From Helopsaltes ochotensis (lineage: Eukaryota > Chordata > Aves > Passeriformes > Locustellidae): DNA of 64,000 bases. The position numbers and the translations under genes were made by a program. The stretch lies in the NCBI GenBank assembly GCA_013400155.1, contig VXBM01000420.1, forward strand, positions 293,409-357,408, read 5' to 3'. The notes under the pieces are model-generated. The model saw only the letters and a list, made by a program, of their open reading frames with translations. It searched no databases and was not told the DNA's origin. Shown here piece after piece: positions 38,201 to 47,290 of this stretch; the first letter of the stretch is position 1; every line of letters starts with the position of its first letter.

Positions 38201-41200
38201 AAGTTTCTCAGCTTCTCTTCTGCACACTAATAAAAAAAAGGCCTTCTCTAGCCTTCTCTCATCTATTTTCCTGTGCTTCCTTCTTAAGACCTTTAAGATT
38301 CATCCACTCCTGTTTAGTCATAAGGTAAATATTCCCATCCATGCCTTTTCTTATCTCAACAAGTACAACCTATGCTTCTCAACTTCATCTACATCTCATT
38401 TGTTTCATTTCATAAAAATCAAAACTCTTTCAGAAAGATAATTACTGCTGATTCTCTTTTTATAGCTGACTTTTCTTTCAGTAAATGTTATAGAAAACAG
38501 GGAATCATTACTACAACATAACCAACTTTTTTCTTTACAACTTAGGTTTTTTTATGAATCGCCCTTTACAAGTGAGCATTTCCATGCATTTGTTAAGCTG
38601 CTCCCATTCACATTAATAGTTTTACATTATGTCTCTAACTTGAACAGTTTTCACTGAAAAGTATTTTAAGAAAGTACTATCATTATGACCTGTGACTTGG
38701 AACATAAAAACACTCTGTCAACCTACTCCTTTTTAAGCTATGTATCTTACATTAAAAATCAAGAGTAATCACTGAAGTGATCAGAATCATTGTAATTGTG
38801 CTTTCATTTATATAAAATAATTAAATCACCTATGCAATAACTAAAGAAATCCCATAGATCAGGGTAATTATTTTAAAAATAGTAAAGGATAAGAACAATT
38901 GGAATAAACCACAGTAGAATGAATTAACCTTCTGTTAAAAAAGAAAAGTAAGAAGCATAGCTTTTTGGAACTCTATAATGCTGTTATGCTTCAAATAAGG
39001 TATTTGCACAACCTTAGTGTCGCAATGAAGCTACACAATTTTATCCTGAAACCTACAGCTTCAGAGTGGGCCCCAGAGCTTTTATAGTTCCTTCCTTAAA
39101 ATATCACCACTGTAATTTCAGTAGCTTCTGTCTCCTCTATATTCAAATTACAAGACCCAAACACAACACTTACAGAAGGACCTTTTTTCCTTAGGAAGAG
39201 ACTTTCAACCCCCCAAAATGTTCAGGTTTTTATTCTGCTTTTTTCATTTCTATCTTGGTTGGGTTTGTAACAGTCCTGTTATACAAGAACGTTTTCACAC
39301 AAGTCTAATCCTAATGGCAAATACCACTACTGCCACTGAAGACAAGAGCATTCTGCACCTCCCAAGTTCAGCTGCTCAGAAGCTGTCTTCTTGACTCCAC
39401 AGAAGCATCCTTCTAAATAAGACTCTCAAACATTTCCCTCAGGGAACTATCATTTGCATTCTCTGTAGAAGCAAATGGTTTCTCCACACTAATAAACAGG
39501 TAAGTGATGTGCCTACTCCAATATCCTCTGTGCAGCAGTTCCACAGCTAATGGGTATTGCAGCCCAAACTCTCCCCCTTCTCACACTGCAAACTCCTGTC
39601 CACCCAAACACATGCAGGGCAACTACAGAAACCAGGATTTAGCCTATGTCTTTTGAAAATGCAAAATCCAGTGTAAACTATTTATTGCTGTGAACTGTCA
39701 TCCATACAGAAAACATGAGCAAACAATAAAGATGCTAAAGCATAAAGAAATTTAACGTTCATAAGCTCATAGTCAGCTTCATATTCATGGTCAGTGCAAG
39801 CTGCTGTGGGATGGAAAGGTTAATTCAAGCATGCTATGCCCTGTGTGGGAGGACAGTAACCTAACCACACACGTCAACACACTTTCAAGCTAAAGAGTAT
39901 CACTGATAATCAAGCTGAGTGACAGAGAGAGAAATATCATGGTGAAGGGGAACGTTGCACAGGTTCAATAGATATGAGGATACTAATAATCTACACTGAC
40001 AAGGATTTATAAAATTATGACCAGATCAGTGTCACCTTTTGGAAGCACCACAGTCTCGAGAAACATCAATGTGAAAATTTTCAAACCAACAAGCTAGCAG
40101 GACATCTCACTTGCACAGACCAGATCTCTTCAACTATTCCACTGGTGAGAAGTACTTAAACACCTACACTTACTCTCTTTCCTTCATCATGAAGAATTTC
40201 CCTTGCCTAAAATGCCATCTACAGCAAAAACCTGTAGTCTGGTGGCACTTTTAAGTTCAAGTGAGATGCCCTGCCAGTATTAGCTAACTAAAACTTGTGT
40301 GAAGTATTCGTTACTTGCTGTGATGGCTGTTCCGTAATGCAGCAGCAAGCCTGCTCCAGCTGGGGCCATCCGCTGGCCCAGTTCCGAGATACCTTCTCAC
40401 TGTGCGCTGAGGAAGGATTCCCAGCAGTCAAACTCACTGCCACACAAGGAGAAAGACAATAAACCACAGGTACGTGGTGGACAACCCTGATGGACGCAGT
40501 AGCTTGGATGCTGTTTTTGTGTGGTCTGTCCTGTTGGCTAACTCAAGAGGAATAAATGGCTCTGCTCTTTGCAACCACCCTGCAAAGGAGTGTGTGGGGC
40601 ACTTGAACTGTGGGACACCAGCCTCGGGCATATTGGGAAAATGAGTCCTCCTTTCCATGGTCCAGTCGATATTTACTGAAGTGTTTAAAATTTCAGTGAT
40701 AAGGTGGACTCCTAGATAAAGCCTTAAGGTTTGATTTTCCAAACAGACACAGATGAAAGTGTGAATGCACTGATCCTTCAAAAGTAAACTCCAGGGAATT
40801 TTAAGTTAAATATTCAAGATATGAGCTCATTTTTGACAGAAGACAGCTAAACGTACCTAGGGCCATGCATATGTGGTGTTATTTCCATAAACGCCTCCTT
40901 GGAAGATTCAAACCTACCCTCCGTTCAAGATTAAATTAGCAATTTGGAAAATGTCATACTAAAACATCAGCTAAATTTTTGCTGGTCAAAAATACAGAAA
41001 GCCATTCCAAATGAGATTTTTTTTTTTTAATCACTGCATGAAATATCTGATTTTTGGTTAATTTCAAAATTGCTTAAATTTGCTTATCAAATTGATACGG
41101 ACTAGTATGTTTTGATTTCTTGGAAGAAAATAGTTCAGGAAAACGACTAGAAGCACACCTGAAGTATTATGCTGAGTTTTCAAACAGCACAAAATTGAAA

Positions 41201-44200
41201 ACAGATTTCCTAATAAAATCTTTCATGCTCATGTCTCCTCACTCAAACACTGCCTCTGTTATACAACCAGATTATCCAGTGAAGTCACACTACAATCCAT
41301 GACTCCAGGTGACACCAGTAAGAATAGTACAGCAGTCCCTAAGAACAAGGGCCAGTTTCTGAAAAAATGCCTTCCACCTCCCACTTTCAAACTAGTTACT
41401 ACAATCCACATAAATGTGCTTAAAGCTCACTTTGTAAGTCTACAATATATGATTGAGAATACTATACATATCTTAAGTCTTTCTGACTGTAGCATAACTA
41501 GCAAGATGTATTTTACAGTACTTCCCCATACTCAGACTAGGAAGATATTTTACTTCTTCCCTACTTTTGTACATTCACGACCAGTACTCTGTGCTTAGAG
41601 ACCAATGCAATTATATCTTACTAGAGTGAATTTCTGTCTTCATTGTAAATGTACCACATCACATTCAGATTTCAATAGCCACTTTTGCAACATTAGGAAA
41701 AAATACAGAAACTACTCTTTCCAACAATAATAGCTGATAGACCATTAAGGGCTTCAAGAAACTAAGTTAGCTCAGCCTTTTTCTTTGCTTACAATCATTG
41801 TTAATACAATATTGCACAATCGTGCAATGCCATTTCCCCAAAAGCTACACTTACTAATTCTCAGAATTTATGACCAAGAAAAAAAAGACAAAACCACAAC
41901 GCACAGAACCAAAATCCCAACTTAAACAGAACATTCCTCTTTTCTGACATTAAAAAAATCTATCTCCATGATGCTTAAGGCAAGTCAGTTTCTGACTCAT
42001 TTTTATTTTCAAGCTTCTTAGAGTCCATCTCTTTAACAAACAAACTTAAAGCTGACACTTCTTCCACATTTTTTATCTGGCAGCATAATGCCCAGAAGTT
42101 AAGCAGTAAAAGCCAAGGTCCTATTTGCTTCCTATGCAAAGTAAGTTTCCCATGATATTAATCATAATTGTAGAGCTTTGCACGGGTGACCTAAACCAGG
42201 ATTCTGCTTCAGTACATAGGACAGGAAAAAAAAGAGAAGAGTGGCATCTATAATGTGCAGTTTCTGGTCAAAGAGTAAGTGATGCTCCACTTCTGGTTGC
42301 ATAGAACAATTAAATCTCTCAGCAGCATTTACATCAACACTATTTGCTATGGTTGACTGCTTTCTGTTGTCATAAGTGTTCCACTTCTGTCACCAGACAT
42401 ACAAAATGTCTAATTCTGTCACTTTATTAAGAATCCCAGCTTGCCCACGCTTTGAGTATTGACTAATCTGGTTAACGAGATTTATTTTAGTCTTGCTTTT
42501 AAAAAGAAGTGGTATGATTATTCACGTGCCCACAAACCCTGTGCTTTTCTTGAACTCTCTACTGAACTTCCATAAAAGTCGAAATGGAAGAGAACAAGAA
42601 AATACTTCAAATTGGCCAACAATCAAACTGGGAATTGCACACTTGCCTAGAGGAGCAGAACTCAAGCACCCTTGGCAGACTGCTACACTGCAGTTATGGG
42701 ATTAAAATGAGGGTGTGAGATCCTCTTGGCTTGGGACTTCCATGCTTGTCTTACCAATCTAGACTTTGAATACTGCCAAGCCCAAAATTAAATCAGTCTG
42801 TACCTATCCTTTCATCTGTCATGTCTTTAAATTCAACCAGCATACACAGTAGTCACATTTATTTCAGCAATAAGCCCCCAGTTATTCAGAGGGGGCAGAA
42901 TTATCTTGATGGCTAATAACACTTTTCTCTCATATAAATTACCTCAGCCAGAATATACAGCTGTCTTACTGTAAATACATATTTATAGCCACCATAATTT
43001 GCTTTAAAAAGCCCAAACAATAACTAAACAAATAATTAAACCCACAAACATCATTGCAATTTAAGTTGTCCAGAGACATAAAGGAGTAACTGTGCCACAG
43101 AGATCTTAGTCTTACAGTTGTGGATTTTTTAAAGAGACAAAAAATTCGGTATACTCCTTTAAGATCAGAGCTCACTGTTTTCAGACAACACTGTTAATAA
43201 AATAAAATGCTAATTGATGTTTAAAAGAATCTGAGAGGAACAGTGAAAATGAAAATGGTTTGAGGCTGGAAAGTAACGCGTATGGCTGAGCCAGTCTAAC
43301 AACTTGCTGATGTCAACAGTCAGAGCATCCTGTTCTCCACCACCTGGCATGGCCTCTGGCACTTGTTAGATCCTGCACCCACTTAATGCAGCGTGCTAAC
43401 CCAGCAGAACACCAATACAGCAAAAAATTTCTGCTGACCTAATTGCGGCCTTCCCACACCTGAAGGGAGCCTACAAGAAAGACAGAGAGAAGCTATTTCC
43501 AAGAGCATGTAGTGACAGGACAAGGGGGAATGGCTTCCAGCTGAGAGTAGGTTTAGATTAGATTTTAGGAAATAGTTCTTTACTGTGAGGGTGGTGAGGC
43601 ACTGGAACAGGTTGCCCAGAGAGGCAATGGAATGCCCCATCCCTAGAAGTGCTCTAGGTTGGGCTGGATGGAGCTCTGAGAAATCTGGTCTAGTGAAAAG
43701 TATCTGGCCAGGGTCAGAGGGGTTGGAACTAGGTGAACTTTAAGGTTCCTACCTGACCCAGCCCTTTTTATGATTCCTAGATCAGCAGGTTTTTTCAGAG
43801 TAATACGGATTCCAAGAAGGGCCAGAATCAATTCAAGTGAATGGGGGAATCTACAAAGGCTAGAAAAGGGATGAAGTGGACTTGCCTTCTTCAGCAGCAA
43901 ACTGATGGCCTAGCATAGGCATAATATATATTTTCAGCCCAACTGGCTGTATCTTAGGCTGAAATATTTTAAGAAGTTACTTCATCCACCACTGAGGGCA
44001 CTATGGGCTGCCATGCTCAATCTCACTGCAAGTAAAACTGACAGTTTAAACCCCCTCACAGAAATCCACCAGTCAGTCTCCTGGAAAAGCATTTTTAGCC
44101 AGAGGACATTAAGCTGGAAATGGTAACTTCTTAAAGGGTGACAAGACCTACAAAGCCTGCTTGTCACATTTCTATTTGATCTGAATGTAAGCCGACATGG

Positions 44201-45801
44201 AATAAACATGCAAGACACATTCCAGAGGGCTTCTCAGCCCCCACCTCTTTATTCTCTGCAAGGAGGCCAGAGTCACCAAAATAGGAGTGACTGATACACT
44301 CTGCCATCATAAAACAGGCACATAAAATGTCTGACAGGAGTGTGCAAAGAAGACAGAGCCGGGCTACTGCCAGCAGTGTCCAGTGACAGGGCCACAGGCA
44401 GTAGGCACAAGCTGGAAGACAAGAGGCTCCATCTGAACATCAGGAAACAATGTTGGTCTTTTTTACTGTGAGGGTGACTGCATCCTAGCACAGGTTGCCG
44501 GCAAGGCTGTGAAGACTCCATCCATAGAGATACCCAACAGCCAAGGGGACAGAGATATTCAATAGCGAGCTGGTTCTGGGCAACCGGCTCTGTGTGGCCC
44601 TGCTTGAGCAGGGGGCTTGAATCAGATGGCCTCCAGAGCCCCCCTCCAAACTCAGTCTGTGATCTTGACTATGTCCATCTTATAGCATGGTAAGTGAGCT
44701 CAGTTTGGAGCAACCATAAGGTCTGGCAGAGAAACATACTTAGCAAGCCTTACCTCTCTTGTACTCTCTTCTTTTATCAGAGGTAAGACAGCCAACAGGA
44801 GGTTGAAGGGTTCCCTCCATTAAACTTTATTTGTTAAATGGCTTCCCAATGTTTACAACATGTTTCACAAGCTACTGCAGTCATTTTAATCCTCTTCAGC
44901 ATTAGGACAAACATGGAAAGTAGCCTCACTTAAGTTCAAAATCTCACCCTCACCACTGAGGATATGACAGGGCACTCTGGGGTAGGTGACCTTGACAAAA
45001 CTGAGTCTGGAGATTATTTGAAAAAATGCTGGTATGAGGATTTGCATAGTTTACACTTCCTGAGTAACTGAATTTACACAGAAATGGTAACTGGGATGAG
45101 TCGTTTGTATGGTCAAAGATAAACTGCTTCCAGCTTAATTTCAATCACCAGTTGTATGATCCACTCTAATGGATCTCATCTCTGCTGACTGTGGTCTGCA
45201 ATGCACTGCTCCTATCAAATGCTCTTTCTCCTGTTCAAATGCAGTTAATTGCCAGATGTGAATGTAATGGCCTTCACAGTAAACACAGCTAGAAGAAACT
45301 GCTATTTTAACTTTTTCTACCTTTTCCCCAGTTCATCATAGCAGTGATCTTTCATTTCTCTGGAGAGAAAGAAATCAGCTTTGATGACCACCTCTAAACA
45401 CTGTTTTATGTCATTTCGGCCATCCTGGCTATGCACTGCTGCTCTAACTGAGAACCAATTCACACTGACTATCAGGTAAGTTATCTAAACCTCCGTCAAC
45501 TTGCATTATAAATAAGAGAAATGCCAGCTCACATTCACGGCCACTAATGACCATTTCCCCAATCAGCTCTTGATAGTATGACATACAATAGGAAAAAAAG
45601 CCAGTATTGTACAAAAGCAAAAAGGAACAAAGGCAATCTGTAGTATAAATCTGTGTCTCCTACCTCTGCTCGACCTTCGTAGTATGTTAGCATAGACTTG
45701 GTAAGTACAAAAAGTCTCTCTTTGTAGTTTAAGGGAGAAGTCCTCTTCTTCTGCTGTGATCTTTTAATTAAAATCTCTTGTAGGATAGTAGTCGTATTCA
45801 T
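18401..45801 (-). CDS. TEC: TEC tyrosine kinase gene, complete coding sequence in 17 exons
   Basis: TEC is the founding Tec-family cytoplasmic tyrosine kinase; it is recruited to membranes by PIP3 after antigen- or cytokine-receptor activation and phosphorylates targets such as phospholipase C-gamma. Seventeen exons join in phase to 630 codons plus TGA; from memory the human protein is 631 residues. Order: PH domain (about 1-110, Arg29), zinc-binding BTK motif (His120, Cys131, Cys132, Cys142), proline-rich segment (about 151-173), SH3 (about 184-238), SH2 (about 247-345, Arg274) and kinase (about 370-620) with GSGLFG loop, Lys399, HRD Asp490, DFG and activation-loop Tyr520. The chosen start is the ATG at 45801-45799 ([11 protein letters not shown]); the frame open upstream to 45810 has only a GTG there. 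The proline-rich exon is unusual (see exon 6). Introns are compact, as expected for a bird. Confidence 0.96.
19150..19307 (-). CDS. TEC: TEC exon 17: kinase C-lobe
   Basis: Codes for residues 553-605: [32 protein letters not shown] and a run of four Met ([10 protein letters not shown]) encoded by tandem ATG codons. Acceptor TTTCCCCAG, donor GAG|GTATAT. Confidence 0.95.
19640..19758 (-). CDS. TEC: TEC exon 16: activation loop
   Basis: Codes for residues 513-552. [12 protein letters not shown] holds activation-loop Tyr520 (human Tyr519), followed by [11 protein letters not shown] and SDVWSFG. The acceptor follows an A-rich tract on the plus strand, a long T/C-rich polypyrimidine tract on the coding strand. 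Donor TTTG|GTAAGA. Confidence 0.96.
20648..20712 (-). CDS. TEC: TEC exon 15: catalytic loop end and DFG
   Basis: Codes for residues 492-512: [11 protein letters not shown] and VKVSDFGMT. The DFG+2 residue is Thr, which I recall from mammalian TXK rather than TEC. Acceptor CCCTCTCAG, donor CAAG|GTATGT. Confidence 0.95.
21242..21458 (-). CDS. TEC: TEC exon 14: hinge to catalytic loop
   Basis: Codes for residues 419-491: [13 protein letters not shown], gatekeeper Thr and hinge in IVTEFMEHG, and NSFIHRDL with catalytic Asp490. Acceptor CTTTTCAG, donor CTG|GTAACA. Confidence 0.96.
21620..21791 (-). CDS. TEC: TEC exon 13: kinase N-lobe
   Basis: Codes for residues 362-418: glycine loop GSGLFGVV (378-385), VAIK Lys399 and the alpha-C helix region EEDFIEEAK. 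Near-identical to mammalian TEC. Acceptor TTTTATAG, donor GAT|GTGAGT. Confidence 0.96.
22559..22633 (-). CDS. TEC: TEC exon 12: SH2 end and kinase linker
   Basis: Codes for residues 337-361: [10 protein letters not shown], then a variable linker ([15 protein letters not shown]). Acceptor AACCTTAG, donor TATG|GTGATT. Confidence 0.94.
23242..23289 (+). repeat. (TA)n(CA)n microsatellite
   Basis: TATATA, GTGTGT, TATATATATA and then about nine CA units in the TEC intron between exons 11 and 12. A compound dinucleotide repeat that can fold back on itself. Confidence 0.9.
23457..23590 (-). CDS. TEC: TEC exon 11: SH2 core
   Basis: Codes for residues 292-336, with [19 protein letters not shown] and [13 protein letters not shown]. 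Acceptor TTTTTCCAG, donor GCAG|GTAGAT. Confidence 0.95.
24119..24198 (-). CDS. TEC: TEC exon 10: SH2 phosphotyrosine pocket
   Basis: Codes for residues 266-291. [12 protein letters not shown] carries FLVR-type Arg274; [11 protein letters not shown] follows. Acceptor GTGTTTTAG, donor GAGG|GTGAGT. Confidence 0.95.
24362..24416 (-). CDS. TEC: TEC exon 9: start of SH2
   Basis: Codes for residues 247-265, [19 protein letters not shown], the SH2 entry helix. Acceptor TGTGTTGCAG, donor GAG|GTGAGC. Confidence 0.95.
25607..25630 (+). repeat. Poly(A) run, 24 nt
   Basis: Uninterrupted run of 24 A in the TEC intron between exons 8 and 9. No retrocopy is recognisable on its 5' side, so it is best called simple sequence. 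Confidence 0.85.
26140..26205 (-). CDS. TEC: TEC exon 8: end of SH3
   Basis: Codes for residues 225-246: [18 protein letters not shown] and the linker LDQY. Same 66-nt length as its TXK counterpart. In mammals TEC splice forms lacking SH3 sequence are known. Acceptor TTTTTTTAG, donor TGA|GTAAGT. Confidence 0.94.
27137..27318 (-). CDS. TEC: TEC exon 7: second proline-rich motif and SH3
   Basis: Codes for residues 165-224. RRPPPPIPP is the retained second proline-rich motif, followed by an acidic run (EENGNEEEE) and SH3 (IVVAMYDF, later [11 protein letters not shown]). Acceptor TGTTTTCAG, donor ACGG|GTGAAA. Confidence 0.96.
27772..27812 (-). CDS. TEC: TEC exon 6: short, diverged proline-rich-region exon
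   Basis: A 41-nt exon between a strong acceptor (TTTGTTTCTAG) and donor (GCG|GTAGGT). It keeps the frame and has the length implied by human TEC. It codes for residues 151-164, [14 protein letters not shown], where mammals have the first proline-rich motif (KALPPAPE). Only the Pro-Glu pair is clearly kept. The assignment rests on splice sites, phase and length more than on protein similarity; a different cassette at 29061-29103 is an alternative. Confidence 0.6.
27813..29197 (-). other. TEC: TEC intron 5, with possible alternative exon at 29061-29103
   Basis: Intron between exons 5 and 6. Near its 5' end a 43-nt segment (29061-29103) has an AG acceptor (GGTATTAG) and an excellent donor (AAA|GTAAGT). 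Joined to the alternative exon 5 donor it reads in frame to exon 7 (about [15 protein letters not shown] before RRPPPP). Otherwise nothing recognised. Confidence 0.3.
29198..29326 (-). CDS. TEC: TEC exon 5: PH end and BTK zinc motif
   Basis: Codes for residues 108-150. His120 with Cys131, Cys132 and Cys142 ([17 protein letters not shown]) forms the zinc-binding BTK motif that follows the PH domain in TEC, BTK and ITK. The preferred donor is AACA|GTACGT; a second possible donor lies 4 nt further on (AGTAC|GTACAT). Confidence 0.93.
30275..30790 (-). mobile_element. Solo LTR of an avian endogenous retrovirus, antisense in the window
   Basis: On the minus strand this resembles a widespread bird ERV LTR family, judged by remembered signature blocks: CAGTGTTTTGGATTTGTG near its 5' side, ACTGACTAAAAGGATCTTCCA in the middle, ATTAAACTGTCTTTATCTC (plus-strand TTTAAT at 30400-30405) and CCCCCATCCTACTGGG near its 3' end. 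No internal gag, pol or env sequence flanks it, so it is a solo LTR in TEC intron 4, in the same transcriptional direction as TEC. Both ends are approximate. Confidence 0.7.
30866..30947 (-). CDS. TEC: TEC exon 4: PH domain C-terminal part
   Basis: Codes for residues 81-107: [20 protein letters not shown] then WVRNLKE, the last PH strands and C-terminal helix with its conserved Trp. Acceptor TCCTCTCCAG, donor GAAG|GTAATG. An antisense ERV LTR ends less than 100 bp from its acceptor. Confidence 0.95.
31950..32051 (-). CDS. TEC: TEC exon 3: PH domain
   Basis: Codes for residues 47-80: [19 protein letters not shown], then a loop, then QNKYPFQ. The loop is one residue shorter than in human TEC as I recall it. 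Exact triplet exon of 102 nt; acceptor CTCTTATAG, donor CAG|GTATGT. Confidence 0.95.
37659..37780 (+). repeat. A/C-rich low-complexity tract with AAAAAAC heptamer repeat
   Basis: Starts with five exact AAAAAAC units (37659-37693) and decays into CAAA/CCAAA sequence. It gives spurious Lys/Gln/Pro/Thr open frames. Confidence 0.9.
43433..43783 (+). mobile_element. CR1 LINE 3' fragment, sense on plus strand
   Basis: Matches the remembered 3' end of avian CR1: TGACAGGACAAGGGGGAATG, then AGTTCTTTACTGTGAGGGTG, GGTTGCCCAGAGAGG, a GGTTGGAACTAGGTGAACTT-like block and a tail ending TATGATTC. It is 5'-truncated, as most CR1 copies are, and non-coding. It lies opposite to TEC transcription. Confidence 0.88.
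44334..44667 (+). mobile_element. CR1 LINE 3' fragment, second subfamily, plus strand
   Basis: Contains GAGGCTCCATCTGAACATCA, TTTTTTACTGTGAGGGTGAC, CTGGGCAACCGGCTCTGTGT and GGCCCTGCTTGAGCAGGGGG, the 3' end of a different CR1 subfamily from the copy about 550 bp to the left. 5'-truncated and mutated. Confidence 0.88.
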
Positions 45802-45845
45802 TTCAGCCACTTGTCAGCTCTCTTCTAGCCATTGAACATCAGTTC
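45664..45845 (-). CDS. TEC: TEC exon 2: 5' UTR end, start codon, PH domain start
   Basis: Coding part is 45664-45801, residues 1-46, starting [17 protein letters not shown] and ending GRAE|GTAGGA. Arg29 in NYKERLF corresponds to the phosphoinositide-binding arginine (Arg28 in BTK). The preceding 44 nt (45802-45845) are 5' UTR after the acceptor TTTTCACAG and contain two short upstream ORFs. Confidence 0.95.
45803..45839 (-). promoter_or_regulatory. TEC: Two overlapping upstream ORFs in the TEC leader
   Basis: In the 5' UTR part of exon 2 one ATG (45839-45837) opens a 4-codon ORF ending TAG at 45827-45825. A second ATG (45832-45830) opens a 9-codon ORF whose TGA (45805-45803) stops one base before the TEC ATG. 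uORFs this close can permit reinitiation or dampen translation; no function is shown here. Confidence 0.6.
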
Positions 45846-46272
45846 CTGTGAAAATGAGGAATAAAACATTACCAGATCTTTGGAGGATCACAGAATTGGA
45901 GATTTCTGTAACAAAAAGAGTTTCTACTTATATGTGACACTGCCTGAACATACAGAAAGCTGGAGCTCACCTGGAAGTTTACAGAAGTTAATTATTAGAC
46001 TAAAAAGTTCAGGCTTTGCTCAGCTGAGGGCTGCACTGGCATGTTCCCAGGAAGCCAAAAGCTGTATGTGACTGGGATGAAGTAAGGTACACTGCAGCCT
46101 GTGTCACAGAGAATATGGGTGAGAAGTCTGAAATGTGCTCCAGGCAAACAGCAGTGCACAACTGCTCTTCAGCACAACCTGTCCAGAAGTTTCTAACCTG
46201 TATAGAAGTTTTAATTGCTAAGGTCTGCCATGTATAAAAGTCATCTGCAAAAGAGTTCTATATAGAAAACTG

Positions 46273-47290
46273 AAGATCATAAAGTCATAGAATATCATGC
46301 ATGGAAGAGACTTAAAAGGATAATTCAAGTCAAACTGCTGGCCCAAAACAGCCCCAAGCATCACAACATTTGTCTAAGAGCATTGTCTAAATGCTCCTTG
46401 AACTGTCAGACTCAGTGCTGTGACCACTTCCCTGGGGAGCCTGGTCCAGTGCCCAACCATCCTCCAAGTAAAGAACCTTTTTCTAATATCCAACCTAAAC
46501 CTGTCCTGACACAACTTCAGGCCAGTCCTGTCACTGGTCACTGCAGAGAAGAGATCAGTAGCTGCCCCTCCTCTCCCCCTCATAGGGAATTTGTAACTGC
46601 AATGAGATCTCCCCTCGGTCTCCTCCACGCTGAACAGACCAAGTGTCCTCAGACATTATTCATCTGGATTCCGCTCTAGACTCTTCACCATCCTTGTTGC
46701 CCTCCTTTGAATGCTCCCCAATAGCTTAATGTCTTTCTTACATTGTGGCACCCAAAACTGCCCCCAGCACTCGAGGTGAGGCTGCTCCAGTGCAGAGAAG
46801 GCAGGACAATCCCCTCCCTTGCCTGGCAGTGCTGTGCCTGATGCCCCCAGGGCAGGGTTGGCCCTCCTGGCTGCCACAGCACACTGCTGACTCACATTAA
46901 ACTTGTCATGGATGAGGACCCCCAGGTCCCTTTCTGTGGCACTGCTTTCCAGCCTCTCATTCCCCAGTCTATCCACACAACCAGAAATGCCACCTGCCAG
47001 GTGCAGAATCCAGAATGTTAAACTTCATATGGTTGGTGATTGCCCATCTCTCTAATTTGTCAAGGCCCCTGTGAGAGGTCCCCTCTCTACAGGGCCTCTT
47101 TCTGCCCTTGAGGTAGTCAACAGCTCCTCCCAATTAAATATTTTTGGAAAAATCATTTAGTATTCTTTCAATCCTGCATCCAAGTTGCTTATGAGGATGC
47201 TGAAGAGTGCTGGGCCTAAAATGAAGCCCTGGAAAACTCCACCAGTGACCAGTCAGCCTGATGTAATCCCGTTGACTACAACCCTTTGTA
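46273..47290 (-). mobile_element. CR1 LINE remnant with decayed reverse-transcriptase ORF, minus strand
   Basis: On the minus strand, fragments of CR1 ORF2 can be read: RVVVNG and ILGPALFSILISNLDAG near 47.2 kb, then LESSATERDLGVL, FNVSQQCAVAARRANPALG, KKDIKLLGSIQRRATRMVK and, at the 3' end, LDIRKRFFTWRMVGHW and LPREVVTA. Frameshifts and stops break it; it is 5'-truncated and dead. The 3' tail (GATTCTATGA-type sequence) is at the left end. Same direction as TEC. Confidence 0.93.

Larger units (their letters stand above)
32052..45663 (-). other. TEC: TEC intron 2, 13.6 kb
   Basis: Intron between the two PH exons. It contains an A/C-rich simple repeat (37659-37780), two CR1 3'-end fragments (about 43.4-43.8 and 44.3-44.7 kb) and otherwise unique-looking AT-rich DNA. 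Open frames such as 40434-40781 or 37023-37325 lack conserved protein features, and I see no RNA gene. Confidence 0.75.

Noticed and set aside
41807..41828. Short palindrome ATTGCAC-AATC-GTGCAAT
   Set aside because: Only 7 bp per arm; expected by chance in a 64-kb AT-rich window.
45802..45810. Start of TEC nine bases earlier (MAEMN...)
   Set aside because: The codon at 45810-45808 is GTG, not ATG. The ATG at 45801 aligns with the known TEC N-terminus.
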